64,000 nucleotides of DNA from Paracoccus ravus (GCF_004522175.1 NZ_SDEB01000012.1:1-64000), one strand, 5' to 3'; counted from the stretch's first letter, positions 38,589-47,944 are shown. Numbers and translations are program-made. The notes: a model not told the origin generated them from the letters alone.

Positions 38589-39052
38589 CGGCGCTTTACG
38601 CTTGGACCGACGGGGCCTGCAGCGGCAATCCCGGCCCCGGCGGCTGGGGGGTGCTGATGCGCGCCATGAATGGCGACGCGATCCTGAAAGAACGCGAGCT
38701 TTCTGGCGGCGAAGGTGACACAACCAATAACCGCATGGAGTTGATGGCCGCAATCTCGGCACTGGAGGTGCTGTCGCGCCCCAGCGAGATCACCATCACC
38801 ACCGACAGCGCCTATGTGAAGAACGGCGTCACGCAATGGATCCACGGCTGGAAGCGCAACGGCTGGCGCACCGCTGACAGGAAGCCCGTGAAGAATGCGG
38901 AACTCTGGCAGCGTCTTGATGCCGCGCAAGCCCGCCATACCGTGCATTGGGCATGGATCAAGGGCCATGCCGGGCATCCCGAAAACGAGCGCGCGGATGA
39001 ACTGGCCCGGGCCGGCATGGCGCCCTTCAAACCCGCCAAGGCCGTCGGCTGA
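38585..39052 (+). CDS. rnhA: Ribonuclease HI
   Basis: 155 aa. The catalytic carboxylates are in [10 protein letters not shown] (Asp9), NNRMELMAA (Glu52), [10 protein letters not shown] (Asp74) and NERADELA (Asp138), with the handle region [18 protein letters not shown]. It degrades the RNA of RNA-DNA hybrids. It overlaps the preceding GST gene by 4 bp and is probably translated by coupling. Confidence 0.97.
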   Translation: MTALYAWTDGACSGNPGPGGWGVLMRAMNGDAILKERELSGGEGDTTNNRMELMAAISALEVLSRPSEITITTDSAYVKNGVTQWIHGWKRNGWRTADRKPVKNAELWQRLDAAQARHTVHWAWIKGHAGHPENERADELARAGMAPFKPAKAVG

Positions 39053-39161
39053 CGACACGAGCGCGAGAAAAAGGAAAGCGATACCAGGCGGCTGCCCGGC
39101 GCATTGATCGCGGTGGTGCTTCTAGGCCACCCCTGCTAGCCTTTCCCCAAACGAAAGGACC

Positions 39162-39989
39162 ATGTCCATGAGCGGCTGCACCTGCGGGCATCACCATCAT
39201 CATCACGATCACCCCCATCAACACGCGGCAGAAGGCGTCGAGCTCGCGCTTGAGCCTCCGCTTGTCGCGCTTTCTGGTCATCTGATCTGCGCAGACATGG
39301 ATCAGATGCTGCTGGCGCTGGACCTGCTGCCCGATCATGTCAGCCTGAGCCGCGCCGAACCCGGCAATCTGCGTTTCGATCTGTCGCAGACCGAGGACCC
39401 GATGGTCTGGCGGCTGGACGAGCTCTTCGCCGATGCCGAGGCTTTTGCCGCGCATCAGACGCGCATGGCGGCCAGCGCATGGGGCGAGCGCAGCCGCGAC
39501 ATTGCCCGCGCCTTCGACCGCATCAATGTCTTGCCCCGCATTCGGCCTGAACATCCGCGAGAGGGCGCAGCTATTTCCGCCCTGCTGCGCCGCGCCTTTG
39601 ACGGCGAGGACGAGGCCCGGCTGGTCGAAAACCTGCGCGATCACGATGATCTCGCCTTATCACTTGTCGCGGATGTGGCGGGAACAATCATCGGACATGT
39701 CGCCATGTCGCCGCTCGGGGCCGAAGGACCGGCCTTCGCACTTGCCCCCGTCGCGGTCCATCCTGCGCTACAGGGTCGTGGCATCGGCGGAGCGCTTGTC
39801 CGCGCGGCCATTGCGACTGCGCCAGAGCACTCTATCGTCGTTCTGGGCGATCCTGCCTATTACCGGCGCTTCGGCTTTGCGCCGGTCGATCTGGCATCGC
39901 CCTATGCCGGGCCGCATCTGATGGCACGGGGGCCGGCGCTGCCCGCAGGCAGCACCATTACCCATGCTCGGGCCTTTTCCGGGCTTTAA
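39162..39989 (+). CDS. Fusion of a His/Cys-rich tail, monooxygenase-like domain and GNAT acetyltransferase
   Basis: 275 aa in three parts. Residues 4-21 (CTCGHHHHHHDHPHQH) form a metal-binding-like tail with two Cys and nine His. Residues about 28-125 resemble the dimeric ABM (antibiotic biosynthesis monooxygenase/quinol monooxygenase) fold. Residues about 126-275 are a GNAT domain with the acetyl-CoA motif AVHPALQGRGIGGALVRAAI and the block GDPAYYRRFGFAPVDL, closely like YhbS and like the separate GNAT at 34074. Substrates are unknown. The ABM assignment is less certain than the GNAT one. It converges with corC, the two stops sharing one TTAA. Confidence 0.8.
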   Translation: MSMSGCTCGHHHHHHDHPHQHAAEGVELALEPPLVALSGHLICADMDQMLLALDLLPDHVSLSRAEPGNLRFDLSQTEDPMVWRLDELFADAEAFAAHQTRMAASAWGERSRDIARAFDRINVLPRIRPEHPREGAAISALLRRAFDGEDEARLVENLRDHDDLALSLVADVAGTIIGHVAMSPLGAEGPAFALAPVAVHPALQGRGIGGALVRAAIATAPEHSIVVLGDPAYYRRFGFAPVDLASPYAGPHLMARGPALPAGSTITHARAFSGL

Positions 39990-40921
39990 CCCGCTTCGGC
40001 TGTGGGCATGCCTTCGGTCGGTTGCGCCTTGGTTTGGCGCAGCCGCACCCGTTTCACCCGACGCGGATCGGCCTCGATGATCTCGAATTCGACGCCGCTG
40101 TCATGGGGGATGACCTCGCCCCGCACCGGTACACGGCCGGTCAGCATGAAGATCAGCCCGCCCAGAGTGTCGATCTCTTCCTCGTCCGAGGACAGGCGCA
40201 GCCCGGTCTCGGCCTCGACATCCTCGAGGGCCGCGCGGGCCTGTACGATCCATTGCCCGGGCTTTTCGGCCATGAGCAAGCCGCCCTCGATCTCGTCATG
40301 CTCGTCGTCGATATCGCCGATGACCTGTTCGATCAGATCCTCGATCGTCACCAGACCGTCCACCCCGCCATATTCGTCGATCACCAGTGCCATATGGATC
40401 CGCTTTTGCTGCATCTGTTGGAGCAGCACGCCAATGGGCATCGAGGGGGGGACATAAAGCAGAGGACGCAGCAACGGCCGCAAGGCGAAACGCGCGGGCG
40501 CGGCGGCACCGAAACCATATTTCAGCGCGAGATCCTTGAGATGGATCAGCCCCAGCGGGCTGTCCAGCGTGCCCTTGAAGACCGGCACGCGCGAGAAACC
40601 ATGCTCGCGAAAGATTTCGACCAGTTCGGGCAATGCGGTATTGACCGGAACGGCAACGATCTCGGCCTTGGGAATGGCAACGTCATCGACGCGCATCCGG
40701 CGCAGATTGACCATGCCAAGCGCAGATTTGCTGGTTCCACTGGCCGAGGCCTCGCCCATCTCCGGTTCATCCGCCTCGCTGTCCCCGCCGCCGAAAGCGC
40801 CGAAAATGCGTCCCAGAAAGCCGCGCGATTGCGGAAGATCCCGCCCGTCGCCGCCGACGCCATCGGCCCATGAGGCGGGTTCAGCAGAAACGGGCGTGTC
40901 GGGACTTCGGTCGTTACTCAT
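39986..40921 (-). CDS. corC: CBS-domain hemolysin/CorC family protein
   Basis: 311 aa, soluble, lacking the DUF21 membrane domain of larger hemolysin-like proteins. Two CBS motifs (RMRVDDVAIPKAEIVAVPV and RPLLYVPPSMPIGVLLQQMQQ...IDEYGGVDGLVTIEDLIEQVIGDI) are followed by a C-terminal CorC/HlyC domain ending KRVRLRQTK. CorC is linked to magnesium/cobalt efflux. It follows ybeY with a 4-bp overlap (ATGA), as in E. coli ybeZ-ybeY-ybeX. Confidence 0.93.
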   Translation of the reverse strand: MSNDRSPDTPVSAEPASWADGVGGDGRDLPQSRGFLGRIFGAFGGGDSEADEPEMGEASASGTSKSALGMVNLRRMRVDDVAIPKAEIVAVPVNTALPELVEIFREHGFSRVPVFKGTLDSPLGLIHLKDLALKYGFGAAAPARFALRPLLRPLLYVPPSMPIGVLLQQMQQKRIHMALVIDEYGGVDGLVTIEDLIEQVIGDIDDEHDEIEGGLLMAEKPGQWIVQARAALEDVEAETGLRLSSDEEEIDTLGGLIFMLTGRVPVRGEVIPHDSGVEFEIIEADPRRVKRVRLRQTKAQPTEGMPTAEAG

Positions 40922-41439
40922 GTTTCCAGTTCCAGATAGGGATCGGAGATGCCCAGCTTGCCGAGGATCGAGCGCTCGGCATCCTCCATGGTCTCGGCAT
41001 CCTGATCGTCGATATGGTCATATCCCGCAAGATGCAGCATGGCATGCACAAGCAGATGTGTCGCGTGATCGGCAAAGGGCTTGCCCTGCGCCTCGGCCTC
41101 GCGCCAGCAGGTATCGAAGGAGATGGCGATATCTCCAAGCTCCTCGATCTCGGGTAGATGCGGAACCGCGCCGGGAGCCCGCGCATCGAATTCGATGGCG
41201 GGCCAACTCAGCACATTGGTGGGCTTGGGCTTGTCGCGGAATTCGGCATTCAAACCCGCGATGCGTTGATCGTCACAGCCCATGACCACGACCTGAAATT
41301 CGCTGAGACCCAGCCAGTCGCCGACGGCGCGAGCGGCGCGCTCGGACATGCCGGGCAGATCGACATCCTCCCAGCGCTCATCCTCGATCACCAGATCGAC
41401 AATGCCCCCGGTCTCTTCATCCTCGAAAGGATCACGCAT
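40918..41439 (-). CDS. ybeY: Endoribonuclease YbeY (rRNA maturation)
   Basis: 173 aa from the ATG at 41439. The metal-binding motif HAMLHLAGYDH (H-x3-H-x5-H) lies near residues 131-141. It matures the 3' end of 16S rRNA and is broadly conserved. The start overlaps the phoH end by 8 bp, and it is followed by corC with a 4-bp overlap; the three genes form a translationally coupled unit conserved across bacteria. Confidence 0.95.
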   Translation of the reverse strand: MRDPFEDEETGGIVDLVIEDERWEDVDLPGMSERAARAVGDWLGLSEFQVVVMGCDDQRIAGLNAEFRDKPKPTNVLSWPAIEFDARAPGAVPHLPEIEELGDIAISFDTCWREAEAQGKPFADHATHLLVHAMLHLAGYDHIDDQDAETMEDAERSILGKLGISDPYLELET

Positions 41440-42532
41440 CGCTTTGCCCCCCGGCGGTCGCGAAGCGCGGCTCGCGGCGCGGAATGCGCTGGCCACGCTC
41501 GTCGAAGGGCTCGCCCCGCGCCAGAGCCTGCTCGGCCTCGCTGTCATAGGCCTCGATGATGCGGGCGACCAGCGGGTGGCGCACGACGTCCTTGGCGGTG
41601 AAATAGCTGAAGCTGATGCCCTTGACGTCCTTGAGGATCTTCTCGGCATCGGTCAGGCCGGAATGCACCCCGCGCGGCAGGTCGATCTGGGTGCGGTCGC
41701 CGGTGATGACCATGCGCGAGCCCTCGCCCAGACGGGTCAGGAACATCTTCATCTGCATGGTGGTCGCGTTCTGCGCCTCGTCGAGAACGACGAAGGCGTT
41801 CGAGAGCGTGCGCCCGCGCATGAAGGCCAAAGGCGCGATCTCGATGCGCTTTTCCTCCATCAACTTCTGCATCTGCTTGCCGGGCAGGAAGTCGTTCAGC
41901 GCGTCATAGAGCGGCTGCATGTAAGGATCGACTTTTTCCTTCATATCGCCGGGCAGGAAGCCCAGACGCTCGCCGGCCTCGACGGCGGGGCGCGACAGGA
42001 TGATCTTGTCGACATGGCCGCCGATCAGCATGGTGACGCCGACCGCGACAGCCAGATAGGTCTTGCCCGTGCCTGCCGGGCCGATGCCAAAGGCCAATTC
42101 ATTGGCAAAAAGGTTTCGGACGTAGTCCTTTTGCGCCTCGGTGCGGGGCTCGACGGTTTTCTTGCGGGTCCGCAATTCGACATGGCCGGTCTGGAACATT
42201 TCCAGCTGTTCGGCGGGGCTCAGGCTTTCCTGCGCCGGTTCGGTGCCCATGCGAAGCGCGGCTTCGATCTCGGGCAGTTCAACATGGCGACCCTGTTCGA
42301 GACGGGCGTAAAGCCCGCGCAGAACCTGGGCCGCCTCGGCCTGAGCATCGGCCGGTCCGACGACGGAAAGCAGATTGCCGCGTCGAAGGATGTGGACCTT
42401 GAGGGCCTCCTCGATGCGCGCCAAATGACGGTCATGAGGGCCGCAAAGGTCGATCAGAAGCCTGTTGTCGTGGAACTCCAGCAGGGTTTCGCCAGCGGTC
42501 GTGGTCGCGGGGGCAGTCGGGGAAAGACCCAA
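41432..42532 (-). CDS. phoH: PhoH-like ATPase, TTG start
   Basis: 366 aa. Walker A is FGIGPAGTGKTYLAVAVGV (about 149-167) and Walker B VVLDEAQNAT; the KH-like N-terminal part precedes them. An in-frame stop lies four codons upstream and no ATG or GTG lies between, so TTG at 42532 is the only start that keeps the conserved N-terminus; GGAG stands six bases before it. A TTG start would keep expression low. PhoH proteins act with YbeY in RNA processing. It is first in the phoH-ybeY-corC unit. Confidence 0.94.
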   Translation of the reverse strand: MGLSPTAPATTTAGETLLEFHDNRLLIDLCGPHDRHLARIEEALKVHILRRGNLLSVVGPADAQAEAAQVLRGLYARLEQGRHVELPEIEAALRMGTEPAQESLSPAEQLEMFQTGHVELRTRKKTVEPRTEAQKDYVRNLFANELAFGIGPAGTGKTYLAVAVGVTMLIGGHVDKIILSRPAVEAGERLGFLPGDMKEKVDPYMQPLYDALNDFLPGKQMQKLMEEKRIEIAPLAFMRGRTLSNAFVVLDEAQNATTMQMKMFLTRLGEGSRMVITGDRTQIDLPRGVHSGLTDAEKILKDVKGISFSYFTAKDVVRHPLVARIIEAYDSEAEQALARGEPFDERGQRIPRREPRFATAGGQSDA

Positions 42533-42651
42533 ATTCGTCTCCGGTCAGAGTGCAGAAGTACAGGTTCATGGTCGCAACTGCGCGGGATTCGCACAAGACC
42601 TGCAGGCAGGCTGGCGCGCATTTGCGCAGGTGCTGTCGCATATATATGCAT

Positions 42652-43389
42652 TCAGTCTTGCGATTGCGACCCGATAGGCCGGGCGCGGCCTGCGACGAAA
42701 TCCTGCAGATATTCGTCTTGCGCGTGATCGATTTCACCCACCCCGCCCTGCCAGCGCACCCGACCCTGATCGAGCAGCGCGACCCGGTCGCCGATCGCGC
42801 GCACCGAGGTCATGTCATGGGTGATGGTAATTGCGCTCGCGCCGGTCTCATCGACAATGCCCCGGATCAGCGTGTTGATCGCCGCCGCCCGGATCGGGTC
42901 AAGACCCGTCGTCGGCTCGTCAAAAAAAATCACCGATGGATCGGCCGCTATGGCGCGCGCAAGCCCTGCGCGCTTTCGCATCCCACCGGACAGTTCCGCA
43001 GGGTAAAGATCCGCAACCTCGGGTCCAAGCCCGACGCGGGCCAGTTTCTCGAGCGCCACGGCGCGGGCACGCGCCGTGGGCATCACGCGTAGCAGGCGGA
43101 ACGCCACATTGCGCCAGATCGGCAGGCTGTCGAACAAAGCCGCGTTCTGAAACAGCATCCCGAACTCGTCCATGAATTCAGTGCGCCGCTGAGCCAAGGG
43201 CTTGCCGCGCCAAAGAATCTCGCCAGCATCGGGGGGCTCAAGCCCAAGGATGCAGCGCAGAAGCACCGATTTCCCGGTTCCCGAACCGCCGATCACCACA
43301 AGACTTTCGCCCTCAGCAAGCCGAAGATCGACCCCGTCCAGAACCCGTTTCGCGCCGAAGCTTTTCGTCAGCCCGCGAATTTCGATCAT
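42652..43389 (-). CDS. mlaF: Lipid-asymmetry ABC transporter ATPase (MlaF-like)
   Basis: 245 aa from the ATG at 43389. Walker A is IGGSGTGKSVLL (about 35-46), the signature LSGGMRKRAGLARAI and Walker B VIFFDEPTTGLDP; LSGGM and DPSV are the Mla-type pattern. It energises phospholipid transport between membranes. It starts at the base overlapping the mlaE stop (TGATG). No mlaD or mlaC follows here; the next gene downstream is phoH, after a gap of about 120 bp. Confidence 0.93.
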   Translation of the reverse strand: MIEIRGLTKSFGAKRVLDGVDLRLAEGESLVVIGGSGTGKSVLLRCILGLEPPDAGEILWRGKPLAQRRTEFMDEFGMLFQNAALFDSLPIWRNVAFRLLRVMPTARARAVALEKLARVGLGPEVADLYPAELSGGMRKRAGLARAIAADPSVIFFDEPTTGLDPIRAAAINTLIRGIVDETGASAITITHDMTSVRAIGDRVALLDQGRVRWQGGVGEIDHAQDEYLQDFVAGRARPIGSQSQD

Positions 43390-44147
43390 CAGAAGAAAAG
43401 CCCCGTCAGGATGAAATTCACCGCCAAGATACCGACCGAGGCTGCCACCACGGCATTCGTCGTCGCCCGACCGACGCCCGCTGCGCCATTCCCAGCGCGC
43501 ATGCCGAACCAGCACCCCGAAAGCGCCACGACCATCCCGAAAAACGCGCCCTTGACCAGCCCCGAGACGACGTCCCAGCCTTCGAGATAGGCCCAGCTAT
43601 TGCTGATATAGGTCGTCGAGTTGAAACCCAACGCATTCACCCCGATCAGCCAGCCGCCCATAATGCCGATGATGTCGCCGACGCCGACCAGCACGGGCAA
43701 GCACAGGATCGCCGCCCAGAGCCGGGGCGAGACGAGCCAGCCCACCGGATCTGTCGAGAGCGTCTCCAGCGCGTCGATCTGCTCGGTGACGCGCATGGTG
43801 CCAAGCTCGGCGGCAATCGCGCTCGCGACCCGCGCGGCGACCATGAGCCCGCCCAGAACCGGGCCAAGCTCGCGTGCCATGCCAATGGCGACAATCGCCG
43901 GAACCACGTCCGAGGCTTGGAAACGCTCGCCCCCGGAATGGATCTGCAGCGCCAAGGCCGCACCGGTAAACAGCGCCGTCAACCCGACGACCGGCAGCGA
44001 GAGCCAACCGATATGCAGCATCTGCCGCGCCAATTCCGAAGGGTGCGCCCCGACCCGCGCCAGCCCCTTGGCTGCAAAGATCGCGACACGACCCGTCATC
44101 CGGGTCAGGCCGATCCCTGCTCTGCCGATCAGGCGGATTGGGTTCAC
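43389..44147 (-). CDS. mlaE: MlaE family lipid ABC transporter permease, GTG start
   Basis: 252 aa with five to six hydrophobic segments and the family core GPVLGGLMVAARVASAIAAELGTMRVTEQIDALETLS. It is the membrane subunit of the MlaFEDB system. The GTG start overlaps the alr stop (GTGA), so the operon alr-mlaE-mlaF is translationally coupled. The association of alanine racemase with phospholipid transport genes reflects envelope functions. Confidence 0.94.
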   Translation of the reverse strand: MNPIRLIGRAGIGLTRMTGRVAIFAAKGLARVGAHPSELARQMLHIGWLSLPVVGLTALFTGAALALQIHSGGERFQASDVVPAIVAIGMARELGPVLGGLMVAARVASAIAAELGTMRVTEQIDALETLSTDPVGWLVSPRLWAAILCLPVLVGVGDIIGIMGGWLIGVNALGFNSTTYISNSWAYLEGWDVVSGLVKGAFFGMVVALSGCWFGMRAGNGAAGVGRATTNAVVAASVGILAVNFILTGLFF

Positions 44148-45166
44148 AGATAGGTCCGCGTGTAGCGGTGACCGAGCGAGGTCAGGATCTCATATCCGAT
44201 CGTGCCCGACAGATCCGCCAGCGCATCGACGCCCTGCGCGGCGTTCAGGATAGCGAGATCTTTCGGGACATCCGGCAGGTCAGTGACATCGACCGTGATC
44301 AGGTCCATCGAGATGCGACCGATCACCGGGCAAGCGCGCGTACCGCACCAAAGCTTCAACTCGCCCTGACGCGCCAAGGCGCGGGCCAGACCGTCGGCAT
44401 AGCCCGCGGCCACGGTCGCAATGCGCGAGGGACGCTGAGCCGTCCAGCTGTAGCCGTAACCCACGCCTTCGCCGGGACGAACCTCGCGGGTCTGGATCAC
44501 CGGCAAAGACAGCGTCACGACGGGCTTCGCATCTGCAAACGGCAAGCCGCCATACATGCCGATACCGGCACGGATGAGGTCGAAATGGAAATCCGGCCCC
44601 AATAGCACGCCCCCCGTCGCGGCAAGCGAACGCGGAGCGTCAACGCCCCCGGTCATCGCCCGGAAGGCCGCGAGTTGCGCCGCATTCGCCGCATGTTCCG
44701 GCTCATCGGCGCAGGCCAGATGCGACATGACAAGGCGCGGTCCGGCGGCGAGCGCCTCGCCACGGATCGCGGCCCATTCACCCGGCTCAAGGCCCAGACG
44801 GTTCATGCCGGTATCAAGCTGGATGCCGAACGGCCCGCGCGGACGCAAGGCCCGGTCGCGGAAGAACTGCTCGGGACTGTTCAAAAGCGGGATCAGACCG
44901 CTCAGGTCCTCGCCTTCCATATGGCCCGACAGCACGAAGATTTGTGCGTCATCCGCCAGCAGAGGCCGGATCGCACGCCCTTCGGCAGCCAAGGCGACGA
45001 AGAAATCACGCGCCCCTGCCTCGTAAAGTGCGGGTGCGACGCGATCTGCGCCAAGACCGTAAGCATCCGCCTTGACCACGGCCCCGGCGCGGGCATCGGG
45101 CGCAAGCCCGGCAAGGGCCTGCCAATTGGCCTGAATTGCCGCAAGATCAATGACGAGTCCCGACAT
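44144..45166 (-). CDS. alr: Alanine racemase
   Basis: 340 aa. AVVKADAYGLG (Lys32) carries pyridoxal phosphate, and VGYGYSWTA holds the second-face Tyr of the C-terminal domain; GRISMDLITVDVTD is the conserved end block. It supplies D-alanine for peptidoglycan. It lies 10 bp after gapR on the same strand and overlaps mlaE by 4 bp. Confidence 0.95.
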   Translation of the reverse strand: MSGLVIDLAAIQANWQALAGLAPDARAGAVVKADAYGLGADRVAPALYEAGARDFFVALAAEGRAIRPLLADDAQIFVLSGHMEGEDLSGLIPLLNSPEQFFRDRALRPRGPFGIQLDTGMNRLGLEPGEWAAIRGEALAAGPRLVMSHLACADEPEHAANAAQLAAFRAMTGGVDAPRSLAATGGVLLGPDFHFDLIRAGIGMYGGLPFADAKPVVTLSLPVIQTREVRPGEGVGYGYSWTAQRPSRIATVAAGYADGLARALARQGELKLWCGTRACPVIGRISMDLITVDVTDLPDVPKDLAILNAAQGVDALADLSGTIGYEILTSLGHRYTRTYL

Positions 45167-45176
45167 GCCAGCCTCC

Positions 45177-45428
45177 TCAGGCCATACCCAAAGCGGCCTT
45201 GTACATCTCGAGAATGGCTTCTTCCTCGGCGATATCGTTCTGGTCGCGCTTGCGCAAAGCGATGACCTTTTTCATCACCTTGGTGTCGTAACCGCGCGCC
45301 TTGGCCTCGGCCATCAGCTCTTTCTGGCGTTCGGAGACGTCTTTCTTTTCGGCCTCAAGCTGCTCGAACTGCTCGATGAACTGGCGCAGCTCACCAGCTG
45401 CGATGCCATAGGCGTTGTCGTCACTCAT
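45177..45428 (-). CDS. gapR: GapR-like (DUF2312) DNA-binding protein
   Basis: 83 aa. It is a basic, highly helical protein (LRQFIEQFEQLEAEKKDVSERQKELMAEAKARGYDTKVMKKVIALRKRDQ is the helical core). This is the alphaproteobacterial DUF2312 family, whose Caulobacter member GapR binds overtwisted AT-rich DNA and assists replication and chromosome structure. It precedes alr. Confidence 0.93.
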   Translation of the reverse strand: MSDDNAYGIAAGELRQFIEQFEQLEAEKKDVSERQKELMAEAKARGYDTKVMKKVIALRKRDQNDIAEEEAILEMYKAALGMA

Positions 45429-45532
45429 GGTCGGCTCCTTTGTGCGTGGAAGCGGAATAGGCGGTCTTGCGAGCTAGTGCAATCACCGCTAGTCCCGGCA
45501 GATCATCACGAGTGCATCGGGGACGAGCGGAA

Positions 45533-45757
45533 ATGACGATCTGGGACGGGCTGATCTGGGGTGGCACGGCGCTGACGGCGCTGGGTCTTGCGGCACTTTG
45601 CTGGTGCATCATGACGGCTGCGCGCGCCAAGGGCCTCAAGGATGACGAGGCGATGCGCCAGATCATGCGCCGTGTCGTCGCCGTGAACATGGCGGCGCTG
45701 GCCGGATCGGTCTTTGGCCTGATGTTCGTGATCCTCGGCATCATTCTGGGCAAGTAA
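45533..45757 (+). CDS. Small membrane protein of unknown function
   Basis: 74 aa from the ATG at 45533; a longer frame to 45467 is unlikely. Two membrane helices ([22 protein letters not shown] and [23 protein letters not shown]) are separated by a charged cytoplasmic loop [16 protein letters not shown] recognise a common Rhodobacteraceae small-protein style but no named function. It is followed 1 bp later by dtd, so the two are co-transcribed. It diverges from gapR. Confidence 0.78.
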   Translation: MTIWDGLIWGGTALTALGLAALCWCIMTAARAKGLKDDEAMRQIMRRVVAVNMAALAGSVFGLMFVILGIILGK

Positions 45758-45758
45758 A

Positions 45759-46208
45759 ATGCGGGCATTGATCCAGCGCGTCGCCGAGGCCGAGGTCAAG
45801 GTTGCGGGCGAAAGCATTGGCAGCATCGGGCCGGGGCTTTTGGTCCTCGTCTGCGCCATGCAGGGCGACCCCGACGACACGCCCGCCAAACTCGCCGCCC
45901 GCGTGGCCAAACTGCGCATCTTCCGTGACGAGGCCGATAAGATGAACCGGTCGGTAGCGGATATCGGCGGCTCGGTTCTGGTCGTGAGCCAGTTCACCTT
46001 GGCTGCCGATACCCGTACCGGCAACCGCCCCGGATTTTCCACCGCCGAGGCCCCCGCGCGCGGTGAGGTGCTTTACCTTCGCTTTGCCCAAAGCCTGCGC
46101 GATCTGGGCCTTCCCGTTGCAACCGGCAGATTCGGCGCGGATATGAAAGTGTCGCTCGTCAATGACGGGCCGGTGACGATCTGGATGGATTCCGCAGACC
46201 GCGCTTGA
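45759..46208 (+). CDS. dtd: D-aminoacyl-tRNA deacylase
   Basis: 149 aa. It begins [38 protein letters not shown] is the catalytic region and [10 protein letters not shown] contains the Gly-cisPro chirality filter. It removes D-amino acids from tRNA. The neighbouring alr makes D-alanine but lies in the opposite orientation, so any link is only thematic. Confidence 0.95.
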   Translation: MRALIQRVAEAEVKVAGESIGSIGPGLLVLVCAMQGDPDDTPAKLAARVAKLRIFRDEADKMNRSVADIGGSVLVVSQFTLAADTRTGNRPGFSTAEAPARGEVLYLRFAQSLRDLGLPVATGRFGADMKVSLVNDGPVTIWMDSADRA

Positions 46209-46428
46209 CTTTTTGCGCCCCTGCCCTCATCTGCAACGGATTGCCGCCTGCTGCCGCGTGAGCAGCCGACGCCTTATTCGCGTCAGGTCGGCCCCTGTTT
46301 TCAGTTTCCCATTCACGCGGGGAGGCTTGCGGGCACGCGTATCGCGCCCGCCCCCTCGCAACCGCCGCGCTTTGGTCGCGGCCATATGCCATGTGCGCCG
46401 ATACGCGGGCGACTGGCTGAAAGACGAC

Positions 46429-47871
46429 ATGACCAACGACACGCCGCGCCCGAACCGCTCGGGCAAACCCCGCCATCATGGCGAGAACAAGACCCGTAGC
46501 GATCACGGCGGTAAGCCGCCCTTCCATCGCGACGGCAAGCCGAAACCCAATCCGAACCACCGTCGGATGCGCTCGGAACCGGAAGAGAAATTCATCCGCC
46601 GCGCCATTCCCGATATCGACACGCCCTTTACCCGCATGGGTATTGACGCGCGCGTTGCGATCAACCTGCCGCCGATGGGCATCGAGGCTCCCTCGCCCAT
46701 TCAGGAAAAATCCATCCCCGGCATCGTCGAGGGCCGTGACCTTCTGGGCCTCGCCCAGACCGGCACCGGCAAGACGGCGGCCTTTGGCTTGCCGATGCTG
46801 ACGCGCCTTCTGAACATTGGCCGCAAGCCCGAGCCCAAGACCTGCCGCGCGCTGATCCTTGCGCCGACGCGCGAATTGGCCACCCAGATCGCCGAGAATA
46901 TCGACGCCTATGCCGCCGGCACGGCGATCCGTCAGTTCCGCGTCGTCGGCGGTGCCTCGATCAACGTGCAGACCATGCGGATGGAGCGCGGCGTCGATGT
47001 GCTGATCGCCACCCCCGGCCGTCTGATCGACCTGATCGAGCGTGGCGCGATCGACCTGTCGCAGACCAAATATCTGGTCCTCGACGAGGCCGACCAGATG
47101 CTGGATATCGGCTTCATCCACGCGCTGCGCCGCATCGCCAAGATGCTGCCGCGCGAGCGTCAGACGCTGCTGTTCTCGGCCACCATGCCGAAGCTGATGG
47201 AAGAACTGGCCGAGAGCTACCTGACCGATCCGCTGAAAGTCGCCGTGAACCCTCCGGGTCAGGCCGCTGCCAAGATCGAACAGGGCGTGCATTTCGTGAA
47301 CCAAGGCGAGAAAGCGACGCTTCTGGCCGAATATCTCGCCAAGCACCGCGACGAGTTGGCGATCGTCTTTGGCCGCACCAAGCACGGTTCCGAAAAGCTG
47401 TCGAAGCTGCTCGAGAAATGGGGCTTCAAGGTCGCCGCGATCCACGGCAACAAGAGCCAAGGCCAGCGCGAACGCGCGCTTGCGGGCTTCCGTGCCGGTG
47501 ACACCAAGGTTCTGGTCGCGACCGACGTGGCGGCACGCGGCATCGACATCCCCGAAGTCGCGCATGTCTATAACTACGACCTGCCGAACGTCGCGGAAAA
47601 CTACGTCCACCGCATTGGCCGCACCGCGCGCGCCGGTCGTGACGGCCGCGCCATCGCCTTCTGCGCCCCCGCCGAAATGGGCGAGTTGCGCGCCATTGAA
47701 AAAGCGATGAAAGCCGCGATCCCGGTCGTCGGCGGTGAAGTGCCCTTCGAGGCCAGCAAGATCCGCGAGCGCGGCGGCCCGGCTGGCCGTCCCGGCAACA
47801 ATGCCCAAGGCGCGCGCAAACGTCCGGCGCGTCGCCCCTCGCGTGCGCCGAAATCGGCACAGCGCGACTGA
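46429..47871 (+). CDS. DEAD-box RNA helicase, RhlE type
   Basis: 480 aa from the ATG at 46429 (MTNDTPRPNRSGKP). An in-frame extension to 46213 would add 72 Arg-rich residues that look non-coding. Q motif and motif I are FTRMGID...AQTGTGKTAAFGLPML; then PTRELA, VLDEADQMLD, SAT and HRIGRTARAGRDG. A Lys/Arg-rich tail ends the protein. It remodels RNA, probably in ribosome assembly or cold adaptation. A 220-bp upstream stretch between dtd and this gene holds no other gene I can support. Confidence 0.9.
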   Translation: MTNDTPRPNRSGKPRHHGENKTRSDHGGKPPFHRDGKPKPNPNHRRMRSEPEEKFIRRAIPDIDTPFTRMGIDARVAINLPPMGIEAPSPIQEKSIPGIVEGRDLLGLAQTGTGKTAAFGLPMLTRLLNIGRKPEPKTCRALILAPTRELATQIAENIDAYAAGTAIRQFRVVGGASINVQTMRMERGVDVLIATPGRLIDLIERGAIDLSQTKYLVLDEADQMLDIGFIHALRRIAKMLPRERQTLLFSATMPKLMEELAESYLTDPLKVAVNPPGQAAAKIEQGVHFVNQGEKATLLAEYLAKHRDELAIVFGRTKHGSEKLSKLLEKWGFKVAAIHGNKSQGQRERALAGFRAGDTKVLVATDVAARGIDIPEVAHVYNYDLPNVAENYVHRIGRTARAGRDGRAIAFCAPAEMGELRAIEKAMKAAIPVVGGEVPFEASKIRERGGPAGRPGNNAQGARKRPARRPSRAPKSAQRD

Positions 47872-47881
47872 ACAATGCGTG

Positions 47882-47910
47882 AGCCGCCGCGTGATCCTCG
47901 CGCGGCGGCT
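47882..47910 (+). terminator. Hairpin after the DEAD-box gene
   Basis: A perfect 10-bp stem, AGCCGCCGCG with CGCGGCGGCT around a 9-nt loop, lies just after the stop. Only a short T run follows. It could end transcription before tdk (47945) or protect the 3' end. Confidence 0.5.
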
Positions 47911-47944
47911 TGCGACCTCGTTCCGGCCAAGGCTATCTGCCGCC

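Noticed and set aside
39186-39225. CAT/CAC run as a possible cloning-derived His tag or tandem repeat
   Set aside because: It lies in frame in a complete gene with a mixed Cys/His/Asp/Pro pattern, so it is a natural metal-binding tail.
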